This document shows, one piece after another, positions 1 to 6,925 of a stretch of 16,462 bases of DNA; within the stretch, counting starts at the first letter, position 1, and every line of letters starts with the position of its first letter. A model generated the notes under the pieces. That model saw only the letters and a program-made list of their open reading frames with translations, searched no databases and was not told the origin of the DNA. Source of the stretch: a bacterium (GTDB lineage Bacteria > Patescibacteriota > Minisyncoccia > Moranbacterales > UBA2206). The stretch spans positions 1-16,462 of the forward strand of contig JAJYJP010000010.1 of the NCBI GenBank assembly GCA_021789395.1, in the 5' to 3' direction. A program made the position numbers and the translations under genes.

Positions 1-65
1 ATGATCATGGCCAGGGACATTACCAAGACAAATTTCCATCGCTGCGGTTTTATTTTTTCGCTCAT
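1..65 (-). CDS. N-terminal fragment of a membrane protein, cut by the window edge
   Basis: Reading the minus strand from an ATG at 65 gives 21 codons open to the left edge. The peptide begins MSEKIKPQRWKF and then turns hydrophobic (VLVMSLAMI), which looks like a short basic cytoplasmic N-terminus leading into a first transmembrane helix or signal anchor. A clear promoter (119-147) and the terminator of the previous operon (162-188) lie just upstream in the right order, which supports a real gene. No Shine-Dalgarno sits at normal spacing; an AAGGAG lies about 27 nt before the ATG, too far to serve it. The family cannot be told from 21 residues. Confidence 0.55.
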   Translation of the reverse strand, partial: MSEKIKPQRWKFVLVMSLAMI

Positions 66-118
66 TTTTTAATTTTTAAATTTTAGAAAAGCTCCTTCAT
101 TTTAAAAAGAGCTCCGAT

Positions 119-147
119 ATTATAGTGTCCGAGTAAAAATTTTGCAA
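119..147 (-). promoter_or_regulatory. Sigma-70-type promoter for the left-edge gene
   Basis: On the minus strand a TTGCAA (142-147) is followed after exactly 17 nt by a perfect TATAAT (119-124). Transcription would start near 112, giving an untranslated leader of about 47 nt before the ATG at 65. The promoter lies directly behind the terminator of the efflux operon. Confidence 0.7.
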
Positions 148-161
148 CTAGAAAAAGAATG

Positions 162-188
162 AAAAAAAATCAACCGCTGTTTGCGGTT
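162..188 (-). terminator. Rho-independent terminator of the MarR/efflux operon
   Basis: On the minus strand AACCGC (183-188), a 5-nt loop (178-182) and GCGGTT (172-177) form a perfect 6-bp GC-rich stem. It is followed by GA and a run of eight T. It lies 46 nt after the stop of the MFS gene. Confidence 0.8.
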
Positions 189-233
189 TGATAAAAGCAA
201 AAATAGCAAATTTAGGATTTACGCATTTGAGTT

Positions 234-1718
234 TTATTCCACGTGTACTTTTTCCCTGCTTTCATGCGGCACTTTGATCCAATACGCAGTAAATGATCCA
301 AGAATTGCCAGAATTCCTGCTACCACAAAAACTTTATCATAAGCCATGACTTGGGCCTTTAAAATAATCAGTCCGATAAACTGTTGGAAAGCTTGCGTAC
401 TTTGCGAATGAAGTGTGCTATATTTGGTAATTTCCAAAATATTACTGCCTTCATAATTTTGCAAAAGCGTTCCAAAAACGGCTATTCCGAATGCGCCGGC
501 AATGTTCCGTGCCAAAGCCAAAACTGACGAGGCAGCACCTATCTCCTCATGCGGAACAGTCGAAGCAATAATGTTGGTGCGCTGTGCCATCCCGAAGCCC
601 ATACCGAAAGCCATCACTGCCAATGGTATGATAATCGCCATAGCGCTCGAGCGCGGATCGAGATAAGAAAAGAGATATAATCCGATGCCGGCCACAAAAG
701 TACTGGCTATAATGACATATCTCGATTGGATTTTTCCGATAAGCCTTCCTCCGAACGGAGCGGCCAACAGCATAGCGAAAGCCATCGGCATAAAAAGATA
801 ACCGGTTTGGGTTGCGTCATAACCCAGAAACGTCTGGGCAAAAATCGGAATCAGAAAGACCGATCCCATCATCACCATAAAAATCAAGAAATTATTTGCC
901 AGGACATTAACAAAGACTTTACGTTTGAAAAATTTCAGATCGACGATCGCGTGCTGATTTTTCTTTTCCAGCCATACAAAAATTACTCCAAAAAATACAG
1001 TTCCAAAGTAACAAAGAATACTATAAAAAGAAAGCCAGCCCCAGGTCAATCCTTGATCCAAAACTAAGACCAACGCGGTGAGGGAGGCGCCCAAAGTTAA
1101 TGCCCCCCACCAATCGAAATTAACGATCTTGCTGCTTTTGTCAGATTCGGCTATGAAGATAAGTGCCAAAATCAGTCCAAATACTCCGACCGGAAGATTA
1201 ACCAAAAAAACTGAACGCCAGCCGAAATTGTCAATCAGCGGTCCGCCAATGAGCGGTCCAAACACCGCGGCAGCAGCAAAAGAAGAAGACCAAATTCCCA
1301 AAGCTTGAGCCCTCTCTTTGTTATCGCGAAAAGTCAGTGCCAGAATAGCCATGGCGGTCGGATAGTCGGCCGATCCGGCAATCGCCTGAATAATACGGAA
1401 ACTGATCATGGAATCCAAATTCCAAGAAAGGCCGGCTAAAATTGATCCGAGGATGAACAAGGAAAATCCAGCGATATAAACGCGCTTCTGTCCAATAGTG
1501 TCGCCCAGTTTTCCCCAGATGGGAACAAAAATGGCGTTAGCTAAAATGTAAGCGGTGGCAATCCAACCAGCCGCGGAAACCGTTATGTGGAAATCAGTAA
1601 TGATTTTCGGCAAAGCCAAGTTGACGATCGTCTGATCGAGACGACCCAAAAAAGTTCCCACGATGACCGTGAAAAGCACCAACCACTTCCAATTTTTATG
1701 AGTATTATCTAAAGCCAT
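234..1718 (-). CDS. DHA2-family MFS multidrug efflux transporter (EmrB/QacA type)
   Basis: A 494-residue integral membrane protein of the drug:H+ antiporter-2 family, which normally has 14 helices and exports lipophilic toxic compounds using the proton gradient. Visible motifs: the helix-1 signature LDQTIVNLALP at about 27-37; motif A (GKLGDTIGQKR) at about 69-79; an antiporter motif-C-like GPLIGGPLI at about 154-162. Length is normal for EmrB-like pumps. It is the last gene of a MarR > fusion protein > fusion protein > MFS operon, starting 4 nt after the stop of the gene before it. It has no good Shine-Dalgarno, so translational coupling is likely. Two periplasmic-adaptor-like partners next to it support an EmrAB-like tripartite or bipartite pump; no TolC-like gene is in the window. 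Substrate unknown. Confidence 0.93.
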   Translation of the reverse strand: MALDNTHKNWKWLVLFTVIVGTFLGRLDQTIVNLALPKIITDFHITVSAAGWIATAYILANAIFVPIWGKLGDTIGQKRVYIAGFSLFILGSILAGLSWNLDSMISFRIIQAIAGSADYPTAMAILALTFRDNKERAQALGIWSSSFAAAAVFGPLIGGPLIDNFGWRSVFLVNLPVGVFGLILALIFIAESDKSSKIVNFDWWGALTLGASLTALVLVLDQGLTWGWLSFYSILCYFGTVFFGVIFVWLEKKNQHAIVDLKFFKRKVFVNVLANNFLIFMVMMGSVFLIPIFAQTFLGYDATQTGYLFMPMAFAMLLAAPFGGRLIGKIQSRYVIIASTFVAGIGLYLFSYLDPRSSAMAIIIPLAVMAFGMGFGMAQRTNIIASTVPHEEIGAASSVLALARNIAGAFGIAVFGTLLQNYEGSNILEITKYSTLHSQSTQAFQQFIGLIILKAQVMAYDKVFVVAGILAILGSFTAYWIKVPHESREKVHVE

Positions 1719-1722
1719 CGAT

Positions 1723-2361
1723 TTAATTTTTATAAATCCAGACTTTGGCCGACATGCCGTTCTTCAATTCCGGATATTGATTGACATCATAACGGATCTT
1801 GACGTCGAAATTATTTTCTTCGCGTTGATCAGAAATGTCGAAAACCACATCGGTCGCGTGATCGGTCGGACTGATTTCGTCTACAATGCCGTAATATTTT
1901 TTCGAGCCGAAAGCATCGACTGTAAAAGCAACAGTTTGTCCAACTTTTATGCTGGAAAGCCCTTTATCTTCTTCGACCTGCGCGTCCACACGTAAATCCT
2001 GCGGATTAATGATAGCGACGACCGGTTCGCCAGGAGTAAAATCCTCTCCGATTTTGTTTTCCGTATGTATGACTAAGCCGGGAGTGGCTGTCCTCACCAT
2101 TTCGTTTCCAACCTGAGCTACAGTATAGTTGGCCGGAACAACATCGCCTTCTTTGACAAAGACTCCTTTAAGGATTCCTCCTTCGGTTGAAGAAAGTTCG
2201 ATCGTAGGAGCGGAAATTTGAGCCGTATCGGTGTAAACTTGATTTCTTGTCGCCTGCCAATAAAATAATACGACGACACCGGCGACGACGAAAGTTAAGA
2301 CGGCTAAAATTATGATCCCTTTGTTTCTGCTGATCCTGGTGGATTGTTTTGCATTTTCCAT
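1723..2361 (-). CDS. Short HlyD/EmrA-like membrane fusion protein with beta-barrel, no coiled-coil hairpin
   Basis: A 212-residue protein with a basic N-terminus and one transmembrane helix at about 15-34. The outer part begins VYTDTAQISAP, typical of EmrA/HlyD adaptors, then a lipoyl-like domain (about 50-118; GGILKGVFVKEGD near 61-73), then a beta-barrel-type domain (about 121-210, ending NGMSAKVWIY). The long alpha-helical hairpin normally inserted in the lipoyl domain is missing, so it is about half the length of EmrA. The reading frame is intact and the two lipoyl halves join directly, so this looks like an evolved short form, not a broken gene. It sits 18 nt after the other fusion protein and 4 nt before the MFS pump, its likely partner. 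No convincing Shine-Dalgarno. Confidence 0.85.
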   Translation of the reverse strand: MENAKQSTRISRNKGIIILAVLTFVVAGVVVLFYWQATRNQVYTDTAQISAPTIELSSTEGGILKGVFVKEGDVVPANYTVAQVGNEMVRTATPGLVIHTENKIGEDFTPGEPVVAIINPQDLRVDAQVEEDKGLSSIKVGQTVAFTVDAFGSKKYYGIVDEISPTDHATDVVFDISDQREENNFDVKIRYDVNQYPELKNGMSAKVWIYKN

Positions 2362-2379
2362 ATTTGAAAGATAAATTTA

Positions 2380-2985
2380 TTATTTAGCTTGAATCGTAAT
2401 TACCGGCACATCAGCAGTAGCAGTCTCGCCCAACACTATATCTTCTTTGGTAATGACGCCGTCCGACGGAGCCTTGATCTCATATTTATCCAACTGGCTC
2501 TGCACGTTCGCAAGATTGTCTTCGGCCTGCTGCACTACGGCTTGCTGAGTATGGACATTGTCCTCTGCCAGCGAAATCTGCTTCTCTTGAATTTTTTTGG
2601 CGTTCGAATGCAGCCCTTTCAGTTCCAGCTTCTGAGCCTTGAGCGCGTTCTGCAAAGACGCCAGGCCCGACTGAGCGGCCGCAACTCCGGCTTTCGCCTG
2701 GGAATATTGCGCCAGTGCGGACGTATCGTCTATCTTAGCCAATACGTCGCCGGCCGAAACGGAATCACCGATCTTTTTGTAGATAGCCACGACTTGCCCG
2801 CTCGCCTCGAAACTAAGGTCGGTTTCATTTATGTCCGCGCTGTTCGTTCCAGCGACAGAGTCTTTTAAATTCTGGAAAACTTCAGCCGGAACCGAGTTGG
2901 CCATGCTGGACCGGATGAACAGAACGGCTCCGGCACCCAAGATCAGCAAAATGATAACGTAGATTATTATGAATTTTTTACTCAT
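2380..2985 (-). CDS. Short HlyD-like membrane fusion protein with coiled-coil hairpin, no beta-barrel
   Basis: A 201-residue protein with an N-terminal signal anchor (about 5-24). It has a lipoyl half-motif (about 57-86; GQVVAIYKKIGDSVSAGDVL), a long Ala/Gln-rich helical hairpin (about 90-166) and the second lipoyl half (about 168-198; YEIKAPSDGVITKEDIVLGE). It stops where adaptors such as EmrA or MacA go on into a beta-barrel. It is thus the mirror image of the next gene, which has the barrel but no hairpin. First structural gene of the operon, 13 nt after marR. Role inferred: adaptor for the MFS pump, perhaps acting with the second short adaptor. The frame is intact and the stop is clean. 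Confidence 0.85.
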   Translation of the reverse strand: MSKKFIIIYVIILLILGAGAVLFIRSSMANSVPAEVFQNLKDSVAGTNSADINETDLSFEASGQVVAIYKKIGDSVSAGDVLAKIDDTSALAQYSQAKAGVAAAQSGLASLQNALKAQKLELKGLHSNAKKIQEKQISLAEDNVHTQQAVVQQAEDNLANVQSQLDKYEIKAPSDGVITKEDIVLGETATADVPVITIQAK

Positions 2986-2998
2986 TGTTTTTTAAGGA

Positions 2999-3409
2999 TT
3001 ATTGGATTATCTTTTTTAAAATATTAATTAATTCGTCTTGCTCCTTACCGCTTAATTTTTTCAGACTTTTCCTCATTTGTCGAGAGGACTCCTCTATTCC
3101 TTTATTGATATGCTCCTCACCTTTTTTAGTGATAGCGATCCGCACGATTCTCCGGTCATTAGGATCGGATTGCCGCTTGATCAATCCCGATCTGGTCAAG
3201 GTATCAATAAGTGAGGTGGCGGACGGCGGCGTGACTGAGAGAAAATCGGCCAGCTCTTTCATGAGCGGTTTTTTTTCTTTGATATATTTCAGCGCGATGA
3301 ACTGTAACGGTGAAAAGCTTCCCGTTTTTTCGGATATTTTTTCATGCATCAGCCTTCTGGTAGTAAACATCAAGGAAATAATCTGGCTTATTTTATCGGT
3401 TTTCGCCAT
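2999..3409 (-). CDS. MarR-family transcriptional regulator
   Basis: A 136-residue winged helix-turn-helix protein of normal MarR length. The HTH lies at about 48-72 (PLMKELADFLSVTPPSATSL) and the wing carries the family hallmark DPNDRR at 82-87. N- and C-terminal helices fit the MarR dimer interface. There is no cysteine, so it is not a thiol-oxidation sensor of the OhrR type; small-molecule ligand sensing is more likely. It is the first gene of the efflux operon and lies right behind a promoter that overlaps a 17-bp dyad, which suggests autorepression of itself and the pump, as with EmrR or MarR. No strong Shine-Dalgarno upstream. Confidence 0.93.
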   Translation of the reverse strand: MAKTDKISQIISLMFTTRRLMHEKISEKTGSFSPLQFIALKYIKEKKPLMKELADFLSVTPPSATSLIDTLTRSGLIKRQSDPNDRRIVRIAITKKGEEHINKGIEESSRQMRKSLKKLSGKEQDELINILKKIIQ

Positions 3410-3419
3410 ATTATTTTAT

Positions 3420-3436
3420 ACTCTAATTATTAGACT
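3420..3436. promoter_or_regulatory. Putative MarR operator (17-bp dyad)
   Basis: ACTCTAAT-T-ATTAGACT: two 8-bp arms around one central base with a single mismatched pair. It starts 5 bp past the -10 box of the marR promoter and covers the expected start of transcription. Length and symmetry suit a MarR dimer. Binding is inferred. Confidence 0.55.
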
Positions 3437-3441
3437 TTCTA

Positions 3442-3469
3442 AGTATATCAGGCTTGTAGAGTTTGTCAA
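3442..3469 (-). promoter_or_regulatory. Promoter of the MarR/efflux operon
   Basis: On the minus strand a perfect -35 TTGACA (3464-3469), a 16-nt spacer and TATACT (3442-3447). The -10 box is preceded by TGA, which makes an extended -10. Transcription should start near 3435, inside the dyad at 3420-3436, about 26 nt before the marR ATG. Confidence 0.8.
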
Positions 3470-3479
3470 GGAAAAGAAA

Positions 3480-3512
3480 AAAGACCGCTTTGACGAGACT
3501 TAAGCGGTCTTT
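3480..3512 (-). terminator. Terminator of the M23 peptidase gene
   Basis: Perfect 11-bp stem (AAAGACCGCTT at 3480-3490 against AAGCGGTCTTT at 3502-3512) with an 11-nt loop. On the minus strand it is followed by a T-rich tract (TTTTTTCTTTT). It starts 11 nt after the M23 stop and sits directly ahead of the marR promoter. Confidence 0.88.
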
Positions 3513-3523
3513 AATCCATATTT

Positions 3524-4222
3524 TTACTTGCACACATACAGACATGGATCGATCCACTGGGAAAGGTCGGCTTTGTTTTGGACGTAGCCCAAAATGTTGA
3601 TCGCTGTGCCTTTGTGAAATCCCAAATGCAGATGCTTCCGTTCACCGTCCGTCTGAACGGAATAGCCCTTGCCTAAATCGCCGATGGTCTGCCCGGCCGC
3701 GATCTTGTCGCCAACGTTGGGCGCGATGGTTGCAATATTCAGATGACCGTAAATTACCGTAATTGGCGCGCCATTCAGTGCGCATTGTTCCACCGCCACT
3801 CCCCCGTAGCCACTGGCATATTCTTTCAAGCGGAACGTTCCGGCACACACCGCATGCACCGCGACCGTCGTGTTTTGCTCACCGGGAAAAGTTTCAAAAT
3901 CCGCACCGGTGTGGTAGCCGGTAAATCTTTCCGGCTGGACCGGAGAATGTTGCGGCGTGACATAAATGCCGAACGGTTTCTTGGTCACCCGCGCGGCCGC
4001 GTCAGGGAGCGGCGGCACGAAACCGTTAGAATTATTTTGCGCATTTTTATTTTGAGCCGAAGAAGGATTTGAAACCGGCGTCTTTTGAGAAGATGTGCTT
4101 TGCGAAGAATTATTTCCGCCGCTCGGGCTGGGATTATTTTGTTTGTACGAAAATTCTTTATAAAAAATCGCCGCACCTAAAAGAATAATTGCAATAATTA
4201 TAATAAAGATAAATTTTTTCAT
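3524..4222 (-). CDS. Membrane-anchored M23 (LytM-type) metallopeptidase
   Basis: A 232-residue protein: N-terminal anchor (about 3-20, KKFIFIIIIAIILLGAAIF), a Ser/Asn/Gln/Pro-rich linker (about 27-68) and a C-terminal M23 domain. The zinc ligands of the family are all visible: H104 and D108 (HTGAD), and H199 in the HLH motif at 197-199, with H160 (YGHL) as the usual catalytic-site histidine. It is therefore predicted to be active, cleaving peptidoglycan peptide bridges outside the membrane. Four cysteines (126, 147, 227, 231) could form disulfides, which is unusual for this family. The gene has its own promoter and terminator and stands alone. Start ATG at 4222 gives a proper anchor. Confidence 0.9.
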   Translation of the reverse strand: MKKFIFIIIIAIILLGAAIFYKEFSYKQNNPSPSGGNNSSQSTSSQKTPVSNPSSAQNKNAQNNSNGFVPPLPDAAARVTKKPFGIYVTPQHSPVQPERFTGYHTGADFETFPGEQNTTVAVHAVCAGTFRLKEYASGYGGVAVEQCALNGAPITVIYGHLNIATIAPNVGDKIAAGQTIGDLGKGYSVQTDGERKHLHLGFHKGTAINILGYVQNKADLSQWIDPCLYVCK

Positions 4223-4230
4223 ATATAAAA

Positions 4231-4254
4231 ATAATACTTATGGAGAAGTATTAT
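4231..4254. repeat. 9-bp inverted repeat over the M23 promoter
   Basis: ATAATACTT (4231-4239), 6-nt loop, AAGTATTAT (4246-4254), a perfect dyad. It overlaps the -10 box and the expected start of transcription of the M23 gene. On the minus strand it is followed by TTTTTAT, so it could also be a weak terminator for the glycosyltransferase operon that ends at 4282. The sequence alone does not decide between operator and terminator. Confidence 0.5.
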
Positions 4255-4278
4255 ATTCTGTTTGCGATATGAAATCAA
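4250..4278 (-). promoter_or_regulatory. Promoter of the M23 peptidase gene
   Basis: Minus-strand TTGATT (4273-4278), 17-nt spacer, perfect TATAAT (4250-4255). It begins 3 bp beyond the stop codon of the GT2 gene. Start of transcription would be near 4243, giving a leader of about 20 nt. Confidence 0.7.
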
Positions 4279-4281
4279 ATG

Positions 4282-5022
4282 CTATTTGAACCGGATATCT
4301 GTAAAAGTCTTATTGAAAGGTTTTTTGAAGAAAAGCGTCCAAACATAATTGACCGTATACTTCACTGCCGAACTAAATATTCCTTCTGCCTGCAATCGGC
4401 GGCCTGAAGCATAGATCGGCAATTTAAAAGTGAACTTCACTTCGCCCACTTTGTGCAGCCGGCGCGCCACGTCTGTGTCTTCGCCCCAGAAATCGAAACT
4501 GTTATTATAGCCACCGACCTGTTCAAAAGCATCCTTCTTAATGACAAAATTTCCGCCCTGGAGCATCGAACTTATCTTGAAGACATAGCGATTGAAGATG
4601 TAGCTCACAAAACCGAAAGCGTACCAGATACGCACCCAGAAATTGACGCTCGGAGAAAGATCGTAATAGATGAACGGTCCGGAAAGTCCTACCAGCTTTC
4701 CGTTCCGAGAAAATTCCCGCATCACTTTATCGATCCAGCCCGGCGTTAGAATCGTGTCGGAATCGATGTTGGCGATCAGGTCGCCCGTCGCGGCATGAAA
4801 ACCGGCTTTGCGCGCGCTAACCAAACCTTTTTTCATCTCATCGACGACGATGACGCCTCCAAAAGAAGACGCGACTTCTTTGGTCTTGTCGACACTGGCA
4901 TTGTTTACTACGATGACTTCGACGTCGTAATTCTTGCCTTTCGTTTCGCGTGAAATTGACTCCAGGCATTTGCCGATATAATTTTCTTCGTTGTAAGCTG
5001 GAATGACAAAGCTAAGCTTCAT
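4282..5022 (-). CDS. Family 2 glycosyltransferase
   Basis: A 246-residue GT-A-fold transferase that moves a sugar from a nucleotide donor. It starts with the classic GT2 nucleotide-binding N-terminus (LSFVIPAYNEE at 3-13), has the metal-binding DSD at 87-89, a GGN loop at 156-158 and the acceptor-site acidic pair ED at 181-182. A hydrophobic patch near 128-150 may touch the membrane. I chose the ATG at 5022 over an in-frame TTG at 5034 because the protein then begins right at the conserved strand. The gene overlaps the upstream GT4 by 11 bp, which implies translational coupling. Last gene of a DedA > GT4 > GT2 operon. Sugar and acceptor are unknown; lipid- or wall-linked glycan synthesis is inferred. 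Confidence 0.9.
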   Translation of the reverse strand: MKLSFVIPAYNEENYIGKCLESISRETKGKNYDVEVIVVNNASVDKTKEVASSFGGVIVVDEMKKGLVSARKAGFHAATGDLIANIDSDTILTPGWIDKVMREFSRNGKLVGLSGPFIYYDLSPSVNFWVRIWYAFGFVSYIFNRYVFKISSMLQGGNFVIKKDAFEQVGGYNNSFDFWGEDTDVARRLHKVGEVKFTFKLPIYASGRRLQAEGIFSSAVKYTVNYVWTLFFKKPFNKTFTDIRFK

Positions 5023-6235
5023 ACTCTTTTTCAATGACTTTTTTAGTCTGGCGTTTTTCGGAAATCACTTTCTCAAACAACGCCTCCCATTCATTAGTGA
5101 TGTTTTCTTCCGAAAATTTTCGCACCGTTCCAATTCCTCCTTGTCCTAGGATTTTTTGTCGCTCAGGATTACGCAAAAGATAGATAATTTTTTCAGCCAT
5201 GTTATCGTAATCACCAGGCGCAACAATAAATCCGTTATTGTTATCAATATACTCCGGAAGCGCCAAATAATCAACCCCAATTACAGGTAGACCTGTGGAC
5301 ATCGCTTTCATCAGGCTGATACTCTGCGTTTCGGCCGTACTAGCGATCGCAAAAATATCCGACACTTGAAACGCCTTGACGAGCATCTTTTCCGAAACCG
5401 TTCCCCAAAACCGGACATTGTCTTTGATTCCCAATTCTTCCGCCAACTTTTTCAACCCGCCTTCCGAACTGCCATGACCCGTAATAACCAAATTGATATC
5501 CGGAAATTGTTTTTTTGCCAACGCCACCGCCTGAATAATCACATCCACATGTTTTTCCGGCGCCAGACGACCGGTAAATAAAACTGTTTTGTTAGAAAGG
5601 TCGAATTCTTTCTTGAGTTTTTGTTTTTCTTCCGCCGAAGCTGGAGAAAAATTTTTAAGGTCGATCGGATTGGAAATTACTCGGCTCGGCTTGTTAAAAC
5701 CAAAGCGCTTCATTTCTTCTAAAATGGAATTGGACGGCGCCGTCACGAAAACGCAATGGTTATAATACCAAGAAACGAATTGCGAACTGACTTTTTCCAC
5801 CCATTTGGCATGGAGCGGACCATACTGCAAAAATTCCTTAATTGGCGTATGGCTCGTACCGACCAAAGGCACATCCAAGGCTTTCGCCGCCACCAAAGCT
5901 TCCATTCCCACGCCAAAAAATAATTGCGTGTAAACGACGTCTGGTTTTTCTTTGAGCATCGAGAGCCAACGCAAACCGTTTGGCACCACCATCCGACCTT
6001 GCTTGGTCGGCGTTACGGCCGGAAAAGAATAAAATCGATGGATTCTAACATTTTCTCCCAGATCCAACTCCTGGAAGGGCAAATTGACTATCCCGAACGC
6101 TTTTTCAGGATAACGCGCCGCATAAAAATCAATTTGGTGCCCGCGCTTGGCCAAATTTTTTCCCAAGGCAATGATAGAATCGGAAATTCCGGAAAGCTCG
6201 GGATAAAAATTATCAGAGAAAATTGCAATTTTCAT
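5012..6235 (-). CDS. Family 4 glycosyltransferase (GT-B), with altered EX7E motif
   Basis: A 407-residue retaining GT-B enzyme. The N-terminal acceptor domain starts KIAIFSDNFYPELSGI. The C-terminal donor domain carries TGRLAPEKHVD (R223, K228 bind the donor phosphates) and AETQSISLMKAM, the place of the EX7E motif. The ETQ triplet resembles diacylglycerol glucosyl/mannosyl-transferases. E302 is present but the second Glu is Lys (K310, codon AAA). Starts 31 nt after dedA and overlaps the GT2 gene. Likely role: glycosylating a membrane lipid or lipid carrier at the cytoplasmic face (inferred from motif type and neighbours). No clear Shine-Dalgarno. Confidence 0.9.
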   Translation of the reverse strand: MKIAIFSDNFYPELSGISDSIIALGKNLAKRGHQIDFYAARYPEKAFGIVNLPFQELDLGENVRIHRFYSFPAVTPTKQGRMVVPNGLRWLSMLKEKPDVVYTQLFFGVGMEALVAAKALDVPLVGTSHTPIKEFLQYGPLHAKWVEKVSSQFVSWYYNHCVFVTAPSNSILEEMKRFGFNKPSRVISNPIDLKNFSPASAEEKQKLKKEFDLSNKTVLFTGRLAPEKHVDVIIQAVALAKKQFPDINLVITGHGSSEGGLKKLAEELGIKDNVRFWGTVSEKMLVKAFQVSDIFAIASTAETQSISLMKAMSTGLPVIGVDYLALPEYIDNNNGFIVAPGDYDNMAEKIIYLLRNPERQKILGQGGIGTVRKFSEENITNEWEALFEKVISEKRQTKKVIEKEYEA

Positions 6236-6266
6236 ATTTTAACAATTGGTTCGATTAAATATTAAC

Positions 6267-6872
6267 TTATATTTTTTCTATCCTGTCCGCCAATGCCGCG
6301 GTAACTTTCTGATAAATATAGTAGATCAAAAAGACCACGGCCGCAATTATAATGATAGCGATTATTCCATTTTTAAAATATCGACTCAATAAATCATAGC
6401 TTCTGCCGAAATAATAACCGACTGTCATGAAAATAATCGTTTTGGGCAAGGTTATCGCTAGGCTATAAAACGTAAATTTCCGCAGCGGCATCTTGGTCGT
6501 TCCGACGATGATCAGTCCGGGCGTCGGAATGAACGGCGTCAGCTTCAGGACCAGCATCGTTTTCCAGCTGTGCTGTTTTGCCAAATGTTCGATCTTCTTG
6601 ATCCGAGCTTCCGTCAATCCGAAACGGTGCCCGATCTTGTCCACGATTGCCACCCGGCTGATATAACCTATGAAATAGTAAATAACATCAGCCACCAAAT
6701 CACCCAGCAGCGCCAGAATAAACACAATTATAAGATTGAAATAACCCAGCGCGACCGCAAAAGCCGCCGCCGCCGTCACGACCGGCCCCTCAACAAGCAT
6801 CGCGATAAACATCAGCCAGTAACTGTGCACCAATACCCATTGCAGGGCACTGGCAAAATTTGCAAATTCCAT
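6267..6872 (-). CDS. DedA/VTT-family membrane protein
   Basis: A 201-residue polytopic protein of the DedA (SNARE-associated, VTT) superfamily, whose studied members act as lipid flippases or scramblases, including undecaprenyl-phosphate carriers. Visible: EGP at 28-30, GDLVAD at 57-62 in the re-entrant region, and KLTPFIPTPG at 110-119 where many DedA proteins have RF-P--R; the two conserved arginines are thus missing here. A last helix lies at about 168-187. Start ATG at 6872 follows a short leader from a promoter nested in the preceding terminator. First gene of the operon with two glycosyltransferases, which fits a role in moving lipid-linked sugars or lipids across the membrane (inferred). 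Confidence 0.88.
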   Translation of the reverse strand: MEFANFASALQWVLVHSYWLMFIAMLVEGPVVTAAAAFAVALGYFNLIIVFILALLGDLVADVIYYFIGYISRVAIVDKIGHRFGLTEARIKKIEHLAKQHSWKTMLVLKLTPFIPTPGLIIVGTTKMPLRKFTFYSLAITLPKTIIFMTVGYYFGRSYDLLSRYFKNGIIAIIIIAAVVFLIYYIYQKVTAALADRIEKI

Positions 6873-6877
6873 AAATA

Positions 6878-6922
6878 AAAAGCTCTATTTTTTACTCATG
6901 TTAGCATAAAAATAGAGCTTTT
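6878..6922 (-). terminator. Strong terminator of the ECF/MacAB operon
   Basis: A perfect 15-bp stem (AAAAGCTCTATTTTT at 6878-6892 against AAAAATAGAGCTTTT at 6908-6922) with a 15-nt loop. On the minus strand it is followed by a T-rich stretch (TTTTTATTT). It starts 25 nt after the stop of the second DUF5666-like gene. The symmetric A/T tails would let it work in both directions. Confidence 0.88.
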
Positions 6923-6925
6923 CAA
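6898..6925 (-). promoter_or_regulatory. Candidate promoter of the dedA-GT operon, nested in the terminator
   Basis: Minus-strand TTGAAA (6920-6925), 16-nt spacer, TAACAT (6898-6903) preceded by TGC (extended -10). The -10 box sits in the terminator loop and the start would fall near 6891. Only four of six -10 bases match consensus, so this is a tentative call, but no other promoter is visible ahead of dedA. Confidence 0.4.

Noticed and set aside
83..100. Five-codon leader frame MKELF before the left-edge gene
   Set aside because: Too short to support; no attenuation-type alternative hairpins or run of regulatory codons seen.
2389..2868. 159-codon plus-strand frame opposite the coiled-coil fusion protein
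   Set aside because: Antisense to a well-supported gene; its translation has no domain and it lacks a ribosome site.
5023..5034. TTG start that would add four residues to the GT2 protein
   Set aside because: The ATG at 5022 places the protein start right at the conserved GT2 strand, and no ribosome site favours the TTG.
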